A stretch of 24,770 bases of DNA, taken from positions 1 through 24,770 of the forward strand of contig JBEKHI010000075.1 of NCBI GenBank assembly GCA_050012355.1, read 5' to 3'. The translations under genes and the position numbers were made by a program. The notes beneath the pieces were generated by a model. The model was not told the origin of the DNA and made no database searches. It was given only the letters and a program-made list of their open reading frames with translations. This document shows, one piece after another, positions 14,343-21,600 of this stretch (within the stretch, counting starts at the first letter, position 1; every line of letters begins with the position of its first letter). Source of the DNA: JBEKHI01 sp050012355 (GTDB lineage: Bacteria; Actinomycetota; Actinomycetes; Streptosporangiales; Streptosporangiaceae).

Positions 14343-15506
14343 ATGACACCCGACACCGGCGCCATCCCGTGCTCTGTACTGCGCGGCGGTACCAGTCGCG
14401 GAGTCTTCTTCCGCGCGGAAGACCTGCCCGCGGGGCGATCGGCCATCGAGCCCATCCTGATGAGCGTGATGGGAACGCCCGATACCCGGCAGATCAACGG
14501 CATCGGCGGGGCCACCTCGCAGACCAGCAAGGTTGCGATCATCGGTCCCCCGTCGAGACCAGACGCCGACCTTGACTACACCTTCGCCCAGGTCGCGGTC
14601 GCGCAGCCGGTGGTCGACTGGGGCGGCAACTGCGGCAATATCTCCTCCGCGGTCGGGCCGTACGCGATCAACTCCGGGATCGTCCCCGCCGAATCCGACG
14701 TCACGACGGTGCGTATCCACAACACGAACACGAAAAAGATCATCGTGGCCCGGGTCCCGACCATCGCCGGCCGGGCCGCGACCATCGGCGACTGCGCGAT
14801 CCCCGGTGTGCCGGGGACTGGCGCGCGCGTCGAACTCGACTTCGTCGAACCCTGCGGGTCGGTCACCGGAGTGCTGCTTCCCACCGGCAAGGCGCAGGAA
14901 CTGATCACGATCGCCGACGGCCAGTCGTTCCGGGTCTCGGTGGTCGACGCGGCGAACCCGGTGGTCTTCCTGCTCGCCTGCGAACTGGGCCTCACCGGAA
15001 CCGAGACGCCTCAGCAGATCGAGGCGAACACCAAGGTGACCTCGATACTCGAAGAGGTCCGCGGCATCGTGGCCGAGCGCCTCGGGGTCGTCGCCTCCGC
15101 CGCCGAGGCGACCGCGAAGAGCCCCGGGCTGCCGAAGGTCGGGTTCGTCGCCCCGCCGTCCGACCACGTGACCACCACCGGAAATCAGGTGCTCGCCGGG
15201 CAGGCGGACCTAGTCGGGCGGCTGATGTCGATGCAGACGGCGCACCGCACCTACATGCTCACCGGCGCGGTATGCACCGCGGCGGCCGCCGTCACCGACG
15301 GCACGGTGGTGCACGAGGTGGCGAAGGGGCCCGCGGCCGGCGGCCGGCGCCGCACGGTCCGCATCGCGCACCCCTACGGGGTCATGAACGCCATCGTTAC
15401 GCTTACCGGCGAGGACATCTCCAGCGTCGCGGTCGAGCGGACCGCCCGCGCCATCATGGACGGGCGGATCCACGTCCCCGCCGATTTGCTGCCCGTCGGC
15501 GACTAA
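14343..15506 (+). CDS. PrpF-family isomerase/tautomerase (oxalomesaconate tautomerase or 2-methylaconitate isomerase-like)
   Basis: A 387-residue PrpF-family protein of normal length, with a diaminopimelate-epimerase-like two-lobed fold. Seen: SVLRGGTSRGVFF (11-23), GGATSQTSKVAII (55-67) with the conserved Lys63, and WGGNCGNISSAVGPYA (93-108) with Cys97. The matching Lys and Cys are the acid/base candidates in characterised relatives. Relatives catalyse 2-methylaconitate cis-trans isomerisation (PrpF) or 4-oxalomesaconate keto-enol tautomerisation (GalD, LigU). No methylcitrate synthase or AcnD gene is nearby, while ring-cleavage genes are, so the tautomerase role fits better. Shine-Dalgarno GGAGG, 7 bases before the ATG. 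It is the only catabolic gene on the plus strand, divergent from the hydrolase-regulator ORF and probably in the same regulon. Confidence 0.9.
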   Translation: MTPDTGAIPCSVLRGGTSRGVFFRAEDLPAGRSAIEPILMSVMGTPDTRQINGIGGATSQTSKVAIIGPPSRPDADLDYTFAQVAVAQPVVDWGGNCGNISSAVGPYAINSGIVPAESDVTTVRIHNTNTKKIIVARVPTIAGRAATIGDCAIPGVPGTGARVELDFVEPCGSVTGVLLPTGKAQELITIADGQSFRVSVVDAANPVVFLLACELGLTGTETPQQIEANTKVTSILEEVRGIVAERLGVVASAAEATAKSPGLPKVGFVAPPSDHVTTTGNQVLAGQADLVGRLMSMQTAHRTYMLTGAVCTAAAAVTDGTVVHEVAKGPAAGGRRRTVRIAHPYGVMNAIVTLTGEDISSVAVERTARAIMDGRIHVPADLLPVGD

Positions 15507-15514
15507 GCGCTGCC

Positions 15515-15542
15515 CCGCGGGGCGCGGGCACCAGCCCCGCGG
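15515..15542 (+). terminator. GC-rich hairpin after the PrpF-like gene
   Basis: Perfect 9-bp arms CCGCGGGGC (15515-15523) and GCCCCGCGG (15534-15542) around a 10-base loop, eight bases past the stop codon. There is no following T-run, which is common for terminators in high-GC actinomycetes. It separates the PrpF-like gene from the S53 peptidase gene. Confidence 0.6.
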
Positions 15543-15664
15543 TGGACGGAAGATGATTTGACCCGCTTAGGGTTCTACCGACGGGGCGGGCTTTCGTGTG
15601 ATAATCACCAGGTTCTTACCGCATTGGGGCGGTTGATAGTTGTTAGCTCCTGTAAGTCACGGCA

Positions 15665-15714
15665 GTTTCACCGGAAAACCGCGGGCGACCGCATCCAGCG
15701 GACGCCACTGAAAC
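15665..15714 (+). promoter_or_regulatory. Possible structured 5' leader of the S53 peptidase gene
   Basis: The 228-base gap 15507-15734 holds the PrpF terminator and then a probable untranslated leader. In it, GTTTCA (15665-15670) can pair with TGAAAC (15709-15714), enclosing a CCGC-ATCCA-GCGG hairpin (15689-15701). The 3' arm ends just before the AGGAG (15717-15721) that is the only Shine-Dalgarno candidate. It matches no riboswitch class I can recognise. Low confidence. Confidence 0.25.
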
Positions 15715-15734
15715 GTCAGGAGTGTGTCCCGAGC

Positions 15735-17702
15735 ATGGCTCTCTTCGTTCGCTCGCGTCTGTGGGCCGGGCTGGCTGTGGTGGTGCTGGCAGTCGCGACG
15801 CCAGCGGCCGCGACCGCAGGGTCCGCGCAGGCCTCCACCTCAGAGCAAATACCGACCGGGTTCCTCGCGTCGGCGGCGCCCGGCGCTTCGGCGTTTGGCA
15901 CCACCCCGTCAGACACCCCAGAGCAGGTCTCCTTCATCTTGAAGGAGAACAACAAATCCCAGCTTGAGTCCGCTGTCACCAATGGCCTGACCAGCTTCGA
16001 CTCCGTGAGCCAGTTCGCCGCCAAGTACGGGGCAAGCCCCGCGGCGGTGTCCGACCTGACGAGTTACCTGGCCTCGTTCGGCATCACGACCTCGGTCTAC
16101 CCGGGCAACGTAGACGTATCGGCGTCCGGCACCGCTGGCGAGTTCGACGCGGCGCTGTCAGTCACGCAGGACAACTACCACGTCCCGGCGCGGCAGACCT
16201 TCAACGGAAACCGGATACCGGCTCAGACGGTTTACAGTGCCACCAGGGCGCCGGACCTGCCGTCCAGCATCGGTCAGTACGTGCTCGCCATCCTGGGCCT
16301 GACTAACTACGCCCCGTTCGCCAGCAACGCGGTTCACGAGAACTCCTCGGTCACCGTCAAGCCTTCGTCCTCCTCATCAGATGTCCCCGGTGACTACCTG
16401 CCGTCCGACTTCGCCTCCCGCTACGGCCTTGACCCCCTGTACAAGGAGGGCGACGGAGCCGGGGAGACGATCGGTATCGTCACCCTGGCGGCGCTCGACC
16501 CGGGCGCACCGCAGTACTTCTGGCAGAACGTCGCGAACGTGCCGACCACCGGACGCACTGTGACTGTGGACAACGTCGACGGCGGACCCGGCGCGCCGAG
16601 CGACGCCTCCGGCAGCGGTGAGACCGACCTGGACGTCGAGCAGTCCGGCGGGCTAGCGCCCGGTGCCAATGTGGTCGTCTACCAGGCGCCGAATACCGAT
16701 CCAGGATTCATCGACGCGTTCTTCACCGCGGCCAGCCAGAACGCCGCCGACACGCTTTCAACGAGCTGGGGCGAGTCTGAGACCTACGTCGCTGGCGCGG
16801 TCGCGGCAGGCGAGGAGACCAACGCCTACGAGGCCGCCTTCGATGAGGCGTTCCTCGAGCTGGCCGACCAGGGCACGTCGGTCTTCGACGCGGCCGGCGA
16901 CGCCGCCGCCTACGACGCCTCGGACGACATCGGCACCACCAACCTGTCCGTCGACACCCCCGCCGACAGCCCGTACGCCACCGCGTCGGGCGGCACCACC
17001 ACGCCGTGGAGCGGCACGATCACCGGCCCCGACGGGTCCGCCTCGGTGACCGTCCCGAACCAGCGGGCGTGGGGCTGGGACTACCTGTGGCAGCCGATCG
17101 CGACCGTCACGGGCTTGACGTACGCGGAGGCGGCGACCGAGGACGTGGTAGGTGGCGGCGGCGGTTTCAGCGTCGTCGAGCCGGAGCCGTCCTACCAGAC
17201 GCTGGTAACGGGCACCACGAACTACCACGCTGTCCAGTACCTGACCCCGACCGACTATGAGGCGGTCGACCCCGGCTTCATCGAGCCGACCGAGTGGAGC
17301 GTCAACGCTAACCCGCCGTTGGTCTCCGGCGACGGTTCCGGCCGGGCGGTCCCCGACGTGTCCGCGGACGCGGACCCGTACTCCGGTTACCTGCTATACG
17401 AGCCGTCGGCCAGCCCGGCGCTCGAAGGCGGCTGGGGTGGCACCAGCTTCATCGGGCCGCAGTTCAATGGCTCGACGGCGGTCATCGACTCCGTGCTTGG
17501 GCACCGGATCGGCCTGTGGAACCCGAATCTGTACGCCTTCGCCGCCGGGCCGGACAGCCCGGTCACGCCACTGAACCAGGTGGGCACCGGCAATGACAAC
17601 ATTTATTACACCGGGAACCCCGGCGAGCTATACAACGAGGCGACCGGCCTAGGCGTCCCGGACCTGGCGAAGTTCGCCAGCGACCTCTCAGCCAGCCGGT
17701 AA
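15735..17702 (+). CDS. Secreted S53 family peptidase (sedolisin/kumamolisin type) with pro-domain
   Basis: A 655-residue secreted acid-type serine-carboxyl peptidase. Seen: signal peptide (charged MALFVRSR, hydrophobic core 9-22, Ala-rich cleavage region to about 33), an S53 activation (pro-kumamolisin) domain at about 60-190, then the peptidase domain with Glu296 and Asp300 in GETDLD, oxyanion Asp389 in AAGDAAAYD, and nucleophile Ser571 in WGGTSFIGP. The usual motif is GTSxxxP, which fits. A C-terminal Ca-site region near GLGVPDL is present. The frame is open from 15558, but only the ATG at 15735 gives a signal peptide; its Shine-Dalgarno (AGGAG) is rather far. Such enzymes degrade extracellular protein at low pH. 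It looks unrelated to the catabolic cluster. Confidence 0.92.
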   Translation: MALFVRSRLWAGLAVVVLAVATPAAATAGSAQASTSEQIPTGFLASAAPGASAFGTTPSDTPEQVSFILKENNKSQLESAVTNGLTSFDSVSQFAAKYGASPAAVSDLTSYLASFGITTSVYPGNVDVSASGTAGEFDAALSVTQDNYHVPARQTFNGNRIPAQTVYSATRAPDLPSSIGQYVLAILGLTNYAPFASNAVHENSSVTVKPSSSSSDVPGDYLPSDFASRYGLDPLYKEGDGAGETIGIVTLAALDPGAPQYFWQNVANVPTTGRTVTVDNVDGGPGAPSDASGSGETDLDVEQSGGLAPGANVVVYQAPNTDPGFIDAFFTAASQNAADTLSTSWGESETYVAGAVAAGEETNAYEAAFDEAFLELADQGTSVFDAAGDAAAYDASDDIGTTNLSVDTPADSPYATASGGTTTPWSGTITGPDGSASVTVPNQRAWGWDYLWQPIATVTGLTYAEAATEDVVGGGGGFSVVEPEPSYQTLVTGTTNYHAVQYLTPTDYEAVDPGFIEPTEWSVNANPPLVSGDGSGRAVPDVSADADPYSGYLLYEPSASPALEGGWGGTSFIGPQFNGSTAVIDSVLGHRIGLWNPNLYAFAAGPDSPVTPLNQVGTGNDNIYYTGNPGELYNEATGLGVPDLAKFASDLSASR

Positions 17703-19224
17703 TGCCCGCGACACGATAGCGCGAGCCTGGGCCGCCCCCGTTTCGGTGGGCGGCCCAGCCTCGTAAACGGCAGCGGCGGTACAGATCCTCGGGGCCGATC
17801 ATCAATGCCCCGCTGATGGAACGGAGTTCATCGTCGAAGCCTGCCGCGCTGTAACAGGCAAGAATCGTCGAGCGTGTGTCATATCCCTTGACCGTCAGCA
17901 GGTCGCGAGCACGGGCGAGTCGCTCGAGGTGACGACGTCCCATTACCTCGCCCCACTTCGCCTCCCCCAGAGAGAGGATGCGTCGCGGTGCGCCGGAATC
18001 AGGAACGGCGAGCACCACGACATCGACCTCGATCTGAGCCCGTTCCTTGGGGTCGTTGATGACGCCGTGACCCACCTCAGCGGGAAGTTCGCTGAATAGA
18101 TCGGCACCGTTGAAGGTCGCGTATGAGCGGCACAGCTCCTCGAAATGCGGGCCGACGACCTGCTTGCTGAAGGCGGGGTACGCGGCCTCCCAGACCCGTT
18201 CCGCCAACCCAAGCTCAAGCTCGGCCCAGCGCCGCCGCATGATCGACTCATAGAACGTGATCAGCGGTTCGATGATCCGGTAGGTCGCCCGGCCCCGCCG
18301 GAAGAGGTCGGGTTCGCGCACGATGAGCGCGGAGTCTTCAAGCACGTTCAATGGGTGCGTGAGCTCGTCGGATCGACGTCCGATGAAGTTCGCTATACCG
18401 CCGTTGGTCGCATTGCCCGCGGCGATGGCCGCCAGCACCGAATGGTAGATGGCGGGATCCCGGATATCGGTCTCTTCCGCTAGCAGGTAGCGCGCCTCCC
18501 GGAACAACGGAGTCTGTGGGTTCAGCACAGTGCGCACCACCCACGAACCGAAATCCTCGAGGTCCCGAGGGATGTCGTCGCGGATGAACTCCCGACGATA
18601 GGCGGGCGTGCCTCCCAGCACCGAATGCACCAGCATCGCCAGCCGCGGATCGGTGATTTCCCAGAATGCCGCGGCATCTGGATAGCGGAAGGGCGGCACG
18701 ACGAGTTCCAGCCCAGCCCGGCCCCGCAGCGGTGCCCGGCCAGACAGCAGGCCACCCATCACGCTCATTGCGGATCCGCACAGTATGAGCCGGACGGAAC
18801 TCCCCGTCCCCGAGCCGCCTGGCCCGAGTTCGCGCTGAATGATCGATGGCAGGGCAGCGGATGCCTTCGAGAGGAATGGAAACTCATCGAGAACTACTAC
18901 GACAGGTTCGCCGCTATAGCGCCGGAACAGATAGCCGATCGCGTCGTTCCAGTCACGGAACGGTGGATCGATGGGCTCGCGTGTGTGCCTGAGAAGGGCG
19001 TCTGTGAACAACCGGAGAGACTCAGCCTCGGTAGCCTCGGTGGCCGCGAAGTACAGCCCTCCGGTCACCTCAGCGAGCGCCTGCAGCAGGTAACTCTTGC
19101 CCTGTCGGCGCCGCCCGCTGACAATACCGAGCGTGGCAGCGGACGATGAGTCGGCCGCGAACGCGGTAAGTCCTTGCCACTCCCGATCCCTATCGAAGAT
19201 CCGGGCAGGCTTCAGTATCGCCAC
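17563..19224 (-). CDS. AAA-type ATPase with C-terminal DUF234-like nuclease domain
   Basis: A 553-residue protein. Seen: Walker A-like GRRRQGKSYLL (37-47, Lys43/Ser44), Walker B VVVVLDEFPFL (108-118), sensor-like LILCGSAMSVM (146-156), a winged-helix-like stretch (about 255-305), and a C-terminal PD-(D/E)xK-type core with Asp401 in IEVDVVV and Glu421-x-Lys423 in LGEAKW. This is the layout of the 'archaeal ATPase/DUF234' family, of unknown cellular role. Recognisable homology ends near residue 485 (about 17770). The remaining 68 residues are low-complexity Arg/Gly/Cys-rich, cross the convergent terminator and overlap the 3' end of the peptidase gene by 140 bases, so the true stop may have been lost. 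Start is a GTG with no Shine-Dalgarno; leaderless translation is possible. Confidence 0.82.
   Translation of the reverse strand: MAILKPARIFDRDREWQGLTAFAADSSSAATLGIVSGRRRQGKSYLLQALAEVTGGLYFAATEATEAESLRLFTDALLRHTREPIDPPFRDWNDAIGYLFRRYSGEPVVVVLDEFPFLSKASAALPSIIQRELGPGGSGTGSSVRLILCGSAMSVMGGLLSGRAPLRGRAGLELVVPPFRYPDAAAFWEITDPRLAMLVHSVLGGTPAYRREFIRDDIPRDLEDFGSWVVRTVLNPQTPLFREARYLLAEETDIRDPAIYHSVLAAIAAGNATNGGIANFIGRRSDELTHPLNVLEDSALIVREPDLFRRGRATYRIIEPLITFYESIMRRRWAELELGLAERVWEAAYPAFSKQVVGPHFEELCRSYATFNGADLFSELPAEVGHGVINDPKERAQIEVDVVVLAVPDSGAPRRILSLGEAKWGEVMGRRHLERLARARDLLTVKGYDTRSTILACYSAAGFDDELRSISGALMIGPEDLYRRCRLRGWAAHRNGGGPGSRYRVAGITGWLRGRWRTSPGPGRLGRSPRCIARRGSRCNKCCHCRCPPGSVA
17727..17758 (+). 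terminator. Strong hairpin terminator after the S53 peptidase gene
   Basis: Perfect 11-bp arms CTGGGCCGCCC (17727-17737) and GGGCGGCCCAG (17748-17758). The loop itself folds further as CCG-TTT-CGG with one bulged base, giving about 14 base pairs in all. It lies 25 bases past the peptidase stop. A perfect inverted repeat works on both strands, yet the convergent ATPase frame is translated straight through it. Confidence 0.75.
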
Positions 19225-19237
19225 GCGGCAACAATAG

Positions 19238-19268
19238 CAGATCTATAGTTCTGAGATATATAGATCTG
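19238..19268. repeat. AT-rich inverted repeat upstream of the ATPase gene
   Basis: Perfect 10-bp arms CAGATCTATA (19238-19247) and TATAGATCTG (19259-19268) with an 11-base centre, in an unusually AT-rich pocket of an otherwise GC-rich window. On the minus strand a TATTGT element (19236-19231) ends six bases before the ATPase GTG, a spacing typical of leaderless actinobacterial promoters, so the repeat would cover the promoter. Likely an operator for the ATPase gene. Confidence 0.5.
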
Positions 19269-19294
19269 TATATTCGATGGCAGTGGCGGACCGC

Positions 19295-20137
19295 TCACTC
19301 CGCCTGTGCACGAGCGAGCAAGCCGGGACGGAACCAGCCCACGGGGATTTCCTGGTCAGGCTCGATGCGACCGGTCGCGCGCCACGCTCGCTCCAGGACG
19401 CGCCGCTCCTGCGAGCCGGCCGCCACGATGCCGGAACACCGGGCGACCTCCGCCCGGTACCACTCGGCCGCGGCGTCGGGGGCAAGATCCAAGACCTGCC
19501 CGGCCAGCGAGATCGCCTCATCGCGGCGCTCGGGATCGAAGCACCAGCCGGCGCACTCACGCAACGCGTCCACGTAACCGGCAACATCAGAAAGCGGCAG
19601 ACCAGTGACAGTCAGCCCAGGGAAGCCGGGAAAGTAATCGTTCAGCGCGCCCATCACGCGGAAGCCCTCGGCGAGAGCGGCGCTCAGTTGCTCGGCGCCG
19701 AGCAGGCACGCGTCCGCCGAGCCGTCACGCAGCGCTTCCAGCCGTGCCTGCAGCGCACCAACCTCGACGAACTCGGCCGGGCCCGGCAGCACCGAGCGCA
19801 GCAGGGTGACGAAGCCACTGCGGGCCGAGTCCACCGCGATCCGGCTTCCGCTCAATTCCGAGAGCGACGACCGAGGATGGCGGACGACGATCTGATGCGG
19901 GATGCCGAGGTCAACCACTGCAAAGACGGCCCACGGCGCGGCCGGCGAGTGCCAGGCGGCGACGTTGTCCACAGTAGTGTGCGCGAGATCGACCTCCCGG
20001 TTCTCCACCAGCGATCGCTGGTGACCGCTGGAACGCACAACCGTCCAGGAAGGGGACACCCCGCGAGCCTCGAAAGCCCCGGTGCCAGTCGCCACGACGC
20101 CCGGCAGGTGGTGCCGGAATATCGCTATCCGGGTCAC
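19295..20137 (-). CDS. Cytoplasmic SBP-fold (NMT1/SsuA-like) protein of unknown function
   Basis: A 280-residue protein resembling ABC solute-binding proteins of the NMT1 clan but without a signal peptide or lipobox. It starts MTRIAIFRHHLPGVVATGTG and has the first-lobe strand-helix pattern SLVENREVDLAHTTVDNVAAW, then LSGSRIAVDSARSGFVTLLRS and a second-lobe block ending DACLLGAEQLSAAL. It is shorter than, and clearly diverged from, the four decarboxylase-like proteins in the window. The GTG at 20137 overlaps the stop of GntR regulator 2 (GTGA), so the two are made together. It may be an enzyme, or a ligand-holding partner of the regulator. I cannot assign a reaction. Confidence 0.65.
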   Translation of the reverse strand: MTRIAIFRHHLPGVVATGTGAFEARGVSPSWTVVRSSGHQRSLVENREVDLAHTTVDNVAAWHSPAAPWAVFAVVDLGIPHQIVVRHPRSSLSELSGSRIAVDSARSGFVTLLRSVLPGPAEFVEVGALQARLEALRDGSADACLLGAEQLSAALAEGFRVMGALNDYFPGFPGLTVTGLPLSDVAGYVDALRECAGWCFDPERRDEAISLAGQVLDLAPDAAAEWYRAEVARCSGIVAAGSQERRVLERAWRATGRIEPDQEIPVGWFRPGLLARAQAE

Positions 20138-20787
20138 GGATTTTCCTGGGCAAGCCGGCCGGCGACGAAGTCGCGGGACCGCATGACATGTTCGTGCACC
20201 AGGATCCGCGCCTGGCTCATGTCCCGCGCTTCGAGCGCGTCAATGATCTTGGTGTGCTCTTTGGTCGCGGTCGTGCGCCGGGTCTTGCCAGCGACCATGA
20301 CGCTCAGGTACTTGTGTACCTTCTTGCGCACGTCCTCAAGAAGTTCGACGGTCATCGTCTCTGGCCCCAGGATGAGCGAGTGGAATTCGCGATCCGAGGC
20401 CAGGAAATCACCCTCACCGCCTTGCGCCATCTGCTGATTCAGGTCGCGAAGCGCTTTGATGACCTCCGTGCCCGGCGGTTCGCGTTTCGACAGGGCTAGG
20501 TCCTCAAGCGCGGCGCGAACGTCCACCAGCTCAAGGACCTGTTCCGGCGTCACTTTCCGTACCACGAAGGGGTGGTACGGGGTGGCGATGACCAGCGACT
20601 CTGCTTGCAGCCGCCGCAGCGCCTCACGCACCGGAATGCGGCTCACGCCAAAACGCGTAGCCAGCTGTACCTGGCTGAGCTCCGACCCATCGGCGATCTT
20701 GCCGTGCATTATTTCGTCACTCAGACAGTCGTATATAACATCGGAAAGTGACGCGCGGCTTATAAGGCTGGATTCCTCTGGTGACAT
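20134..20787 (-). CDS. GntR-family (FCD domain) transcriptional regulator 2
   Basis: A 217-residue FadR-subfamily regulator. Seen: winged helix-turn-helix (about 11-79) with recognition helix SRIPVREALRRLQAESLV (49-66), one residue different from regulator 1, then an FCD domain with metal ligands Asp132, His136, His178 and His200. Overall it is a close paralogue of regulator 1, sharing blocks such as ATPYHP.VVR.VT and HEHVM.SRDF. It probably recognises the same ATAC-T-GTAT operator, although no copy is seen in front of its own gene; instead two abutting palindromes lie at 20806-20825. It sits between the importer 2 genes and the SBP-fold gene it overlaps. A ligand-released repressor is the likely role; the ligand may be the imported acid or an intermediate. 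Confidence 0.93.
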   Translation of the reverse strand: MSPEESSLISRASLSDVIYDCLSDEIMHGKIADGSELSQVQLATRFGVSRIPVREALRRLQAESLVIATPYHPFVVRKVTPEQVLELVDVRAALEDLALSKREPPGTEVIKALRDLNQQMAQGGEGDFLASDREFHSLILGPETMTVELLEDVRKKVHKYLSVMVAGKTRRTTATKEHTKIIDALEARDMSQARILVHEHVMRSRDFVAGRLAQENP

Positions 20788-20805
20788 GAGAGATTATTTC
20801 TTCCT

Positions 20806-20825
20806 GCCGATCGGCCGATTAATCG
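20806..20825. promoter_or_regulatory. Two abutting perfect 10-bp palindromes upstream of GntR regulator 2
   Basis: GCCGATCGGC (20806-20815) is directly followed by CGATTAATCG (20816-20825), in the 51-base gap between the importer 2 ATPase stop and the regulator start at 20787. Neither looks like a terminator (no run of T, no loop). Adjacent dimer sites of this kind are typical of operators, so this is a candidate autoregulatory site distinct from the ATAC-T-GTAT motif. Confidence 0.4.
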
Positions 20826-20838
20826 ATTACACGTTACG

Positions 20839-21597
20839 TCACAACTGTTCCCACAGCTCCTCATACAGTTTCTGTGCGCTTTCGGAGCGCTTGAACTTAA
20901 GCGACCTCGGGCGCTGCTCCCCCACCGAGCGGATGGAGGCGATCCCGCCTCCGGTGGGCTTCTTGGTGCCCGCCATCACCACGACCCGGTCGCCCAGGTA
21001 GATGGCCTCGGCAATGTCATGGGTGATGAACAGGACGGTGAGCTGCTCCCTGATGGCGATCTTCTGCAGTTCCTCCTGCATCCGCTCCTTGGTGATCGCG
21101 TCGAGCGCGCCGAACGGCTCGTCCATCAGCAGCACCTTCGGCTGCACCGCGAGCGCGCGGGCGATGTTCACCCGCTGCTGCATGCCGCCGGACAGCTGCC
21201 GGGGATAGAGCTTGGCCGACGCGGACATGCCGACCAGGTCCAGCACGGACGCCACTCGGTCCTTCCACTCACCGCGTGGCACGCCCTGCATTTCCATCCC
21301 GTACCTGACGTTTCCCTCGACGGTCCGCCAGGGCAGCAGGTGCGCGGCCTGGAACACCACGGCCACGCTGCTTGGCGGCTGCTTCACCTGCTCACCGCGG
21401 ACGCTGATCGATCCGCCGAATGACTCCAGGCCCGCGACGCAGTTGAGCAGGGTGCTCTTGCCGCAGCCCGACGTGCCGAGCACGGTTATGAACTCCTCGT
21501 CCTCGACGGTCAGGTTCAGCCCGTCGAAGACGACCTTGTCTCCGGCATGGGTCCGCGCCGGGAAGCGCTTGACCAGATTCTCGATGACGATGCTCAC
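20839..21597 (-). CDS. ABC transporter ATP-binding protein (SsuB/TauB type), importer 2
   Basis: A 252-residue ATPase subunit. Seen: Walker A GTSGCGKST (41-49), Q-loop Gln83 in VFQAAHLLPW, signature LSGGMQQRV (135-143), Walker B VLLMDEPFG (155-163), D-loop ALD, and switch His193 in ITHDIAEA. It is a clear paralogue of the ATPase at 2821-3603 (shared HLLPWR, SGGMQQRVNIARAL, MQEELQ). GTG start, three bases after the stop of the decarboxylase-like gene. It is separated from its permease and lipoprotein genes by that enzyme gene, so the enzyme is embedded inside the transporter operon. Last gene of the operon that enters from the right edge. Confidence 0.95.
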   Translation of the reverse strand: MSIVIENLVKRFPARTHAGDKVVFDGLNLTVEDEEFITVLGTSGCGKSTLLNCVAGLESFGGSISVRGEQVKQPPSSVAVVFQAAHLLPWRTVEGNVRYGMEMQGVPRGEWKDRVASVLDLVGMSASAKLYPRQLSGGMQQRVNIARALAVQPKVLLMDEPFGALDAITKERMQEELQKIAIREQLTVLFITHDIAEAIYLGDRVVVMAGTKKPTGGGIASIRSVGEQRPRSLKFKRSESAQKLYEELWEQL

Positions 21598-21600
21598 GAT

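Noticed and set aside
14244..15167. Upstream extension of the minus-strand fusion frame across the PrpF-like gene
   Set aside because: It is antisense to a well-supported PrpF-family gene, is low-complexity Arg/Gly/Asp-rich, and has no domain. The fusion ORF is taken to start at the ATG at 14243.
11197..15506. Methylcitrate (propionate) pathway from PrpD- and PrpF-like genes
   Set aside because: No methylcitrate synthase, lyase or AcnD gene is present, and the neighbours are ring-cleavage-type enzymes.
16246..16255. A TTTACAGTGC string inside the S53 gene as another regulator site
   Set aside because: Only half of the motif matches and it lies deep inside a coding region with no promoter elements.
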